NCBI GenBank assembly: GCA_045538175.1
Contig: JAZSQZ010000126.1
Span: forward strand, 1 to 9,140
DNA length: 9,140 bases
Reading direction: 5' to 3'
Origin: JAZSQZ01 sp045538175
Lineage (GTDB): Bacteria; Bacillota; Clostridia; Christensenellales; UBA1242
A model generated the notes under the pieces. The model was not told the DNA's origin. It ran no database searches and worked only from the letters and a program-made list of their open reading frames with translations. Shown here in pieces: positions 4,153-9,140 of this stretch. Numbering within the stretch: position 1 is the first letter of the stretch; the number at the start of each line of letters is the position of its first letter. The translations under genes and the position numbers were made by a program.

Positions 4153-6756
4153 TTAATCGTGGTGGTCAGTGAACCAAACAATTTCCTTCGTGTCTTCATC
4201 TACGCCAAGGTAAACATCATAACACGGGTAAGTTCCAGTATCTACACCACAGTGATGATAGACCTTGAAGTTTGTTGGAACAGTAGTTCTATTCGGGTCC
4301 CACCAGCTGTTATCACAAGAATATTCACTATCATAATCCTGAAGTGTCTGTCCAGGCTTCGGAAGATATTCGCTGGTAACATCTTCTACCCTTTCGCAGT
4401 CACAGTTTTGACGATAGTAATCTTCGTAACAAAGTCCGTCCAGCAAACCATTGGTTGCATCTCGGTCAAAATCAGCCTTCGCATAAAAGATATTTGGCTG
4501 CCAAGTCGCAAGGTCAAAGTTTCCATCATACAACTGATTTGAACGGAGAGTATTGGAAGCCTTCATATCGTCATCCCAAGACCAGTTGTTTGTGTCTTCC
4601 ACCAACATACCGTGATAGATATACGTTCCTGGAAAGGCCTGTGTCACAGGAGCCCAGTTAAGCGTCCCCGATGTGTTTGTTGTGGTGCCGGAAGGAGTGG
4701 CAGTAACAACCACATTCTGACCATTCTGAGCGGGAGGAACCGGTGTGGTAGATGTTGCCTGTGTTCCAAGTCCATTCGGAACGAAAGTTGTAATCGGCGT
4801 AATTGGAAGTTTCGTGGAGTTAAATCCATTCATAAAAGTGTAACCAACAACTTCGCGGGTGGTGTTTTCAACCAAAATTTGCAAAGTCCAGAACGGAGCA
4901 CCACCATTCTGTGTCTGTGTTTTCACTTTTACTTCCCAGCAATCAGGTGTATTGGTGTAAAGGTCCTGGAATTTCTGAGTGCTTTCGTCCTTGTAATCAC
5001 CCTGAAGATATGCCGCATATTCAACAGCTTCAGAAATCAAACCATCTTGGAGCGCCTGTAATGTACCAGCACTACCCTTCTTGACATTTCCAGCAAATCC
5101 CGTGACAGTCAACGCATATCCAGCACTCCATTCCTGGTCAGCATAAGAAAGTTCCAAAACCTTTGCCACATCAGCCAAAGTTGGATTAGCCGGAAGTGTA
5201 ATCACACCAGCCGATTGAGCAGGAGAAGTTTGAGCAGGAGTATTTGTGGAAGTTGGAGCCGTTGAAGCTGTTGGAGTTGTAGCTGCTCCAGAGTTGGGCA
5301 GATTTACAAGACCAACAGTATCAATCTTGGCGTCCATAGTGATAAACATAGCACCAACAACGGAAGCAACATCAGACCATTCCATACCGAACTTGTCATT
5401 AATGGCAAATTCAACACGTTCAGGAAGACCCTTCGTATTGTCAGCAATAAATTCCTTCAAACCTTCTACTTCGGACGGAATGAGCTGTGTCGGGACCATT
5501 CTCGTTTTAGTTTTGTCCACTGTCTGGATAAAGACGCAAGTTGTGACTGGCATTTTCGCCAGAGACCCCTTAGAAACGCCTGCAGCCTTCGGGTCATTGG
5601 TTGAGGCATTCGTAAAAATATTGTCAAACACAGTATCAGCAGTGGTCTTGTTCGTGGCTTCAATTCCAACACCAGCAATCAAAGTATCACTAGAAACAAT
5701 ATGAACCTTGCCTTCATAGACAGTGTTATTTCCAACATCAATCTTAACCGTGAAACCACGATAATCTACCTTGGCAGGATATTTCTTGGAATCAACCAAA
5801 CCCTTGAAACCAACAGCATTGCCGGTAACATAAGGCTTCATTGTGCTAGATTTGTAATCACGGGTAATCGTAACAGCATAATTGCCACTGAGTACCTTAG
5901 AATTTACGATAACATTTTCAATCCAGTTCTTCAAATACGCAGTGTCAATCTTAGCACCACCAGTGAGCGGCACAACAGGAACCGGATTTGGCGGAACCAA
6001 CTTCTTATTGGAAGTTGCAGGAGCCGGAGTTGTAGTTGGAGCTGGTGTCGCCTGTGCTGCCGGAGCAGGAGTCGGTGCAGGTGCAGCAACAGTTGCAGTA
6101 GTGTCCTGAGTTGTGGTGTCCGTTGCAGTGTCATCTTCCGTTCCACCATTAACGGCAGTTTCAATATCAAGAACTTCCACACGAGTGTAATGCTGACCAG
6201 TTACATTATCGTAACCAAGTTCACGGGTCTGATATTCTTCATAGAAAGTTCCTGTGGCATTATCGGCAGTCAAATCCTTTTTCATCTTGCGATTAATACC
6301 AGCATACATCTGATTTGCCATATTCTGTGCAACCACGAAATCAGTGTAGAAAGCATAATTCTGATACGGGTCAGTAGAAACCGTGACCAAATCAAAACTA
6401 TCAGAATAACCCATTGGGAAAACAAAATAACGGCAATCATCAGGAACTTCAACGAGGAACGAAACAACTCCATTTTCAACACCACGGTCAGTCTTCCAAC
6501 GCTGACTAATACCTTCCGTTGGCTGTTCGTCCTTCAAAATACTGGTTCGCCAGCAGAAAACATTTTTCGTGCCGTTTCCTTCAATATCCATTGAAACCTT
6601 CATAGGTTCATCAGCCTGACGAGCTGATTCTTGGTCTGCCGGGTCCATATTCGCATAAATGTAATCTGCGAGATACTTCAATCCCTGAGCTTCAGTATCC
6701 TGAATAGATACATCGTGAATTTTGTGAGCTGTGTGAGTAAGTGCTAAAAATTTCAT
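4153..6756 (-). CDS. Large multi-domain protein with Pro/Thr/Ala linkers (867 aa), function unknown
   Basis: The largest gene here; I do not recognise any domain. The layout is: N-terminal domain, about residues 1-203; a Thr/Asp then Ala/Pro-rich linker, about 205-262 (ATDTTTQDTT, APAPTPAPAAQATPAP); a second domain, about 265-488; a Thr/Ala/Ser/Pro linker, about 491-516; a third domain, about 518-662; a Thr/Pro/Asn linker, about 664-697; and a C-terminal domain, about 698-867, with six cysteines (C776, C785, C787, C814, C836, C845) and many Asp, Tyr and Trp residues. There is no signal peptide or membrane segment. Domains 3 and 4 share an ending style (NTTREVVGYTFMNGF and EDTKEIVWFTDHHD) that hints at related folds. 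AAAAGGA lies eight bases before the ATG. Beads-on-a-string architecture with flexible linkers suits a virion surface or fibre-type protein, but this is inference. Confidence 0.8.
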   Translation of the reverse strand: MKFLALTHTAHKIHDVSIQDTEAQGLKYLADYIYANMDPADQESARQADEPMKVSMDIEGNGTKNVFCWRTSILKDEQPTEGISQRWKTDRGVENGVVSFLVEVPDDCRYFVFPMGYSDSFDLVTVSTDPYQNYAFYTDFVVAQNMANQMYAGINRKMKKDLTADNATGTFYEEYQTRELGYDNVTGQHYTRVEVLDIETAVNGGTEDDTATDTTTQDTTATVAAPAPTPAPAAQATPAPTTTPAPATSNKKLVPPNPVPVVPLTGGAKIDTAYLKNWIENVIVNSKVLSGNYAVTITRDYKSSTMKPYVTGNAVGFKGLVDSKKYPAKVDYRGFTVKIDVGNNTVYEGKVHIVSSDTLIAGVGIEATNKTTADTVFDNIFTNASTNDPKAAGVSKGSLAKMPVTTCVFIQTVDKTKTRMVPTQLIPSEVEGLKEFIADNTKGLPERVEFAINDKFGMEWSDVASVVGAMFITMDAKIDTVGLVNLPNSGAATTPTASTAPTSTNTPAQTSPAQSAGVITLPANPTLADVAKVLELSYADQEWSAGYALTVTGFAGNVKKGSAGTLQALQDGLISEAVEYAAYLQGDYKDESTQKFQDLYTNTPDCWEVKVKTQTQNGGAPFWTLQILVENTTREVVGYTFMNGFNSTKLPITPITTFVPNGLGTQATSTTPVPPAQNGQNVVVTATPSGTTTNTSGTLNWAPVTQAFPGTYIYHGMLVEDTNNWSWDDDMKASNTLRSNQLYDGNFDLATWQPNIFYAKADFDRDATNGLLDGLCYEDYYRQNCDCERVEDVTSEYLPKPGQTLQDYDSEYSCDNSWWDPNRTTVPTNFKVYHHCGVDTGTYPCYDVYLGVDEDTKEIVWFTDHHD

Positions 6757-6777
6757 AGTTGTTTTCCTTTTTGTTTA

Positions 6778-6996
6778 TTATTTAAATACCCAGCCATATC
6801 GCTTCCAGTCAAAGTATGTGGCAAAACCCCAAATGACGGCCGACAATGGACAGCAAGTTAGACTTGCTAAGAAAATAATTGCGTCTGAAATAATGATAAA
6901 TTTCATTTTGTTTGGTGTAAGTTCAAACAAACCAAGCATACCACCGCCCAAATGAACGATAATATTAACAAGAATAAGTATAGAAATCAAATCCAT
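6778..6996 (-). CDS. Small membrane protein (72 aa)
   Basis: Hydrophobic throughout, with probable membrane segments at about residues 3-25 (DLISILILVNIIVHLGGGML) and 33-61, separated by a short polar turn (ELTPNK). A Cys-Cys pair sits at 48-49 and the end is aromatic and basic (YFDWKRYGWVFK), which would lie at the membrane surface. AAAAAGGA a few bases before the ATG gives a strong ribosome site. It is the first gene after the promoter at 7027-7055, and the 867-aa gene starts 21 bases after it. No family recognised. A holin-like or superinfection-exclusion role fits the shape, but no lysis or exclusion gene is nearby to support either. Confidence 0.7.
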   Translation of the reverse strand: MDLISILILVNIIVHLGGGMLGLFELTPNKMKFIIISDAIIFLASLTCCPLSAVIWGFATYFDWKRYGWVFK

Positions 6997-7026
6997 TTAT
7001 GTTCCTTTTTCTAATTTTGTGTAATT

Positions 7027-7055
7027 AATATAGTAAATTGTGATGGTTTTGTCAA
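7027..7055 (-). promoter_or_regulatory. Sigma-70-type promoter for the 72-aa/867-aa/phosphatase unit
   Basis: Minus-strand TTGACA (7050-7055) followed after 17 bases by TATATT (7027-7032, five of six consensus positions). It lies between the terminator of unit A and the 72-aa gene. The block CAATTTACTATATTAA and the TTGACAAAA start are shared with the promoter at 3479-3507, while the middle of the spacer differs. Confidence 0.85.
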
Positions 7056-7057
7056 TG

Positions 7058-7089
7058 AACTTTATTCAGCATTTGTGTAAAATAAAGTT
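7058..7089. repeat. 9-bp inverted repeat just upstream of a promoter
   Basis: AACTTTATT at 7058-7066 and its exact inverse complement AATAAAGTT at 7081-7089 are separated by 14 bases. The inner arm ends two bases before the -35 box at 7050-7055. It may be an operator or activator site, or a weak hairpin backing up the terminator at 7093-7120. It is AT-rich, so chance is possible. Confidence 0.4.
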
Positions 7090-7092
7090 TAC

Positions 7093-7120
7093 AAAAAACA
7101 GGTAAACATTTGTTTACCTG
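7093..7120 (-). terminator. Rho-independent terminator with the stop codon in its stem
   Basis: On the minus strand CAGGTAAAC pairs perfectly with GTTTACCTG across a 4-base loop, followed directly by six T residues (7093-7098). The TAA stop of the 132-aa gene (7114-7116) lies inside the 5' arm, so a ribosome finishing that gene would cover the stem. It ends unit A and separates it from the promoter at 7027-7055. Confidence 0.92.
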
Positions 7121-7512
7121 AAATCTTGTTTCATTTCATCTAATCTCATTTTTATTTCTTTGCGCTTTTGCTCAGTAGCCAAACAGTCCAATTTCAAACG
7201 ATAATATTGTAAAAATCTTTTTGCAAAGAATGGAGCGAAAACTCCCAAATTGGCTTTACAGTTTGAAATGCGATATTTACCACTGTCAAAGTCTTTTGAA
7301 AAATCTACAGGGAAATTCATCTGCCAATAATAAGTTTTACCAAACAAGTGAAGTTGCCATTCATTATAAATTTCACAAATGATGTCTCCATTGTCATACT
7401 TAAGCATTGAGTGTTTCAGATAAATGTAGTGACAATACCCTGGTTTATTGTCTTCTAGAAACTCCAAATTTAGTTGCTTGCAGATTTTCAAAAGATGTTC
7501 TTTTGAAATCAT
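7114..7512 (-). CDS. Hypothetical protein (132 aa), likely paralogue of the preceding 140-aa gene
   Basis: Family not recognised. It is soluble and rich in aromatic residues (YCHYIYLKH, WQLHLFGKTYYWQMNF), with a basic helical C-terminus (EQKRKEIKMRLDEMKQDFR). It shares a pattern with the adjacent 140-aa protein: a D..K.FD....RI..C core, an FF.(R/K)R segment, a DC pair and an ending M(K/S)(Q/K)DF. The start overlaps the upstream stop as ATGA, with AAGGA supplied by the last codons of the 140-aa gene. The base composition is visibly more AT-rich than in the enzymes around it. It is the last gene of unit A, and its stop lies in the terminator stem. Confidence 0.75.
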   Translation of the reverse strand: MISKEHLLKICKQLNLEFLEDNKPGYCHYIYLKHSMLKYDNGDIICEIYNEWQLHLFGKTYYWQMNFPVDFSKDFDSGKYRISNCKANLGVFAPFFAKRFLQYYRLKLDCLATEQKRKEIKMRLDEMKQDFR

Positions 7513-7931
7513 TGAAAGTCCTTACTCATATCAGCAAGTTTTCCAGAAACTTCTTCTAGTTTAGAGCGCTGTTGAAGAAAAGTTAAATGTGAAACACAAT
7601 CATCAATTTTTCTTTTTATTTTTTTAACTCGCCTTCTAAACAAGAACATAAAATAAGAATGTTCTTTGCGCTGCCAATCATAGCAAGCTATTCTTTTATC
7701 TGATTTGTCAAATTTTATGTCTCCTGCGAACTTTAAACTTATAATGTACTGAACACCATCCCTAGTGATAACATCTTTATCTTTAAAAGTTCCGGCAGTA
7801 AAGCTACCATACTGGATTAATGGATTTTCAAATACAATTTTCCAATCACAAGAACCCCAACCGTCTTTTTCACGAATTATTTTAAATCCATTATCATTTA
7901 AACATTTTTCAACTTCTTTAAATACAAGCAT
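7509..7931 (-). CDS. Hypothetical protein (140 aa), likely paralogue of the following 132-aa gene
   Basis: Family not recognised. After an N-terminal helix-like start (VFKEVEKCLNDNGFKIIREKD) come strand-like segments, then a very basic stretch (FLFRRRVKKIKRKIDDC) and a helical end (RSKLEEVSGKLADMSKDFQ). The basic stretch could bind nucleic acid, but no known DNA-binding motif is visible. The start overlaps the stop of the 304-aa gene as TAATG, with the ribosome site AAAAAGGA in that gene's last codons. Sampled 60-base lines within it (7561-7680) are about 27-33% G+C by hand count, against about 50% for a sampled line of the 867-aa gene, suggesting a different origin or relaxed constraint. Confidence 0.75.
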   Translation of the reverse strand: MLVFKEVEKCLNDNGFKIIREKDGWGSCDWKIVFENPLIQYGSFTAGTFKDKDVITRDGVQYIISLKFAGDIKFDKSDKRIACYDWQRKEHSYFMFLFRRRVKKIKRKIDDCVSHLTFLQQRSKLEEVSGKLADMSKDFQ

Positions 7932-8845
7932 TATTCAAAGTCCTTTTTGAGGTCATACTTACGCTGAATTACATCTAAATGTTTAGACAACAGCCCTTCA
8001 TATCCTGCTCGGCAATTCTTGCTTTCCAACTTCAATGCCTTAATCTTAGCCTTGTCAGTTTCAGTAGCAAGAAGTTCCTTAATTTCCTTCATTCGGTCCT
8101 TGTAGACTTTACCATTCTTCTTTGTATCATCTACAGCAATCTTAAGGTCTTTATCCATATCCAGTTCACGAACGAGTTCTTTTTCGTATTCATCAAGCTT
8201 TTCCTTGAAAATATCAAGATTAAATACACCATTGAACTCATTAACTTGTTCACCCCAGACTGCACCGAGTGGCAAACGAACATTTGCAGTAGATACAATG
8301 CCAGCCATAGAATTTGCAAGATTACTCCTGTCAATTTTTGGAAGTTCACACTGCAATACAAGACGAGGCTTCGGAAGTACTTGATAATCGTTCCAATAAC
8401 CACCACCACCAAAGAACATCATTGGATTATTCAAAATGTTATTCATTGGAATACCAAGTCCTTTTGAAAGAGTTTGTAACTGTGTCATAACAGTCTGTGG
8501 CACTACACCAGAAGAATATCTTATTTGTTCTTCGTTTACAACTTTAAGTTGGAAAATAACATTTCTATAACAGTCCTGAGTGAACTTCTTACTGAACCCA
8601 GGGAAATCACGCAAGTCCAAATTGATGAAGATAGCTGGTTCAGTACCACTATTCAGATGCTGCATAATGTTAGCTTTCATTTCATCTGGTTTCGGAATAG
8701 TGTGACAGTTAAGACGGTCACACATATTATAGAGTTCTGTGTAACCAGCCATATATTCATCAATCGCTTCAGGATTTTCCAAATCAGAAATCTGGAAAGT
8801 AGAATTGGAATTGAAACGGTACTTATCGTATTTTGTATAGAGCAT
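7931..8845 (-). CDS. Hypothetical protein with coiled-coil C-terminus (304 aa)
   Basis: Not recognised. Residues 1 to about 205 look globular, with a Gly-rich turn FFGGGGYW at 144-151 inside a Met/Asn-rich stretch. Residues about 212-298 are Lys/Glu/Leu-rich and helical, with heptad-like spacing (FKEKLDEYEKELVREL, then DRMKEIKELLATETDKAKIK), a probable coiled coil. There is no signal peptide or membrane segment. The start is preceded by AAAAAGGA with good spacing, and the gene begins 26 bases after the stop of the exported protein. The stop overlaps the next start as TAATG. A structural or assembly role would fit the shape, but nothing specific supports it. Confidence 0.8.
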   Translation of the reverse strand: MLYTKYDKYRFNSNSTFQISDLENPEAIDEYMAGYTELYNMCDRLNCHTIPKPDEMKANIMQHLNSGTEPAIFINLDLRDFPGFSKKFTQDCYRNVIFQLKVVNEEQIRYSSGVVPQTVMTQLQTLSKGLGIPMNNILNNPMMFFGGGGYWNDYQVLPKPRLVLQCELPKIDRSNLANSMAGIVSTANVRLPLGAVWGEQVNEFNGVFNLDIFKEKLDEYEKELVRELDMDKDLKIAVDDTKKNGKVYKDRMKEIKELLATETDKAKIKALKLESKNCRAGYEGLLSKHLDVIQRKYDLKKDFE

Positions 8846-8871
8846 TGTTGTTTTCCTTTTTAGTTTATTTG

Positions 8872-9140
8872 TTATTCTTCGCCGTAAGTATAAATGTATT
8901 GTCCTTTCAAATTCTTGGACAAATCAAGGAACTTCAATCCAACCATTCGTACCGGCATAGACTGTGGTTCCTTACAAGCAACCTTGGCATAGTGCTTCCA
9001 CTTAATTCCATTTTCATAATCGTTTTCAACCCACTGGATAGTTTCGCAACCCAATCGGCGAGCCGAAATCAAGAAATCAAGTTTGATGTCTGCAAATGCT
9101 ACAACAGCAAATGCCAAGATTAAAAGAATTAGTTTTTTCA
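8872..9140 (-). CDS. Small exported protein with signal peptide (about 89 aa, first base of start outside window)
   Basis: The frame runs to the window edge, where the last two bases read TG followed by AAA AAA, so an ATG straddling base 9141 is very likely. Using it, the protein starts MKKLILLILAFAVVAFA and then DIKLDF, a textbook Sec signal peptide: two lysines, a hydrophobic core and an AFA cleavage site after residue 17. The mature part is about 72 aa with two cysteines (C32, C56) that could form a disulfide, and a C-terminal LKGQYIYTYGEE. A shorter form from the TTG at 9115-9117 would lose most of the signal and is less likely. The family is not recognised. Export points to a periplasmic or cell-surface role. 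Confidence 0.75.
   Translation of the reverse strand, partial: KKLILLILAFAVVAFADIKLDFLISARRLGCETIQWVENDYENGIKWKHYAKVACKEPQSMPVRMVGLKFLDLSKNLKGQYIYTYGEE

Noticed and set aside
5931..6182. Leucine-rich minus-strand frame of 83 aa
   Set aside because: Frame-shifted reading of the Pro/Thr/Ala linker of the 867-aa gene; low complexity and no own start context.
5701..6594. Open frame of 297 aa on the plus strand with Ser/Arg/Cys-rich stretches
   Set aside because: It is antisense to the 867-aa gene. The repetitive composition is a by-product of the Ala/Pro/Thr linker codons.
7509..8845. Shared C-terminal KDF ending of the 304- and 140-aa proteins as a functional tag
   Set aside because: The AAGGAC codons double as the ribosome site of the next gene, which explains this similarity without a protein function. 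The similar QDF ending of the 132-aa protein is better explained by paralogy.
1..9140. tRNA, rRNA, CRISPR array or insertion sequence
   Set aside because: Non-coding gaps are about 117 bases at most; no cloverleaf, regularly spaced direct repeats, transposase or terminal repeats were seen.

Overview
The window looks like a stretch of a phage-like genome, probably a large tailed phage or a related large mobile element. Every gene I can support lies on the minus strand, packing is extreme (TAATG or ATGA stop/start overlaps, Shine-Dalgarno sequences inside the last codons of upstream genes), small genes of unknown function dominate, and a few recognisable enzymes are mixed in. There is no capsid, terminase, portal, integrase or polymerase gene, so the phage assignment is an inference. 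The strong AAGGAG-type ribosome sites and TTGACA/TATATT-type promoters fit a bacterial host with a standard sigma-70. I cannot name the host.

Read in the direction of transcription (high to low coordinates) there are three units. Unit A (9140 to about 7093) holds a small exported protein cut by the window edge, a 304-aa protein with a coiled-coil C-terminus, and two AT-rich hypothetical genes (140 and 132 aa) that look like distant paralogues. It ends in a clear intrinsic terminator whose stem contains the last stop codon. Unit B (promoter 7027-7055, down to 3551) holds a 72-aa membrane protein, an 867-aa multi-domain protein with Pro/Thr/Ala linkers and a cysteine-rich C-terminus, and a histidine-phosphatase-fold enzyme. 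Unit C (promoter 3479-3507, down to the hairpin at 1-20) holds a 62-aa protein, a nicotinamidase, a 57-aa coiled-coil protein, an NH3-dependent NAD synthetase, a 124-aa membrane-anchored protein, a 63-aa relative of the 62-aa protein, and an AAA+ ATPase.

The most interesting content is unit C. Nicotinamidase (nicotinamide to nicotinate) and NAD synthetase (nicotinate adenine dinucleotide to NAD) are the first and last steps of the deamidating (Preiss-Handler) salvage route from nicotinamide. NAD-cleaving defence systems release nicotinamide, so this pair could help rebuild NAD, with the host or another phage locus supplying the two middle steps. An overlooked coiled-coil gene sits exactly between the two enzymes and overlaps both.

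The two promoters share an almost identical 16-nt block over the -10 region plus TTGACAAAA at -35 with 17-bp spacing, which suggests a genome-wide promoter class. No non-coding stretch exceeds about 120 bases. I see no tRNA, rRNA, CRISPR array or insertion sequence.
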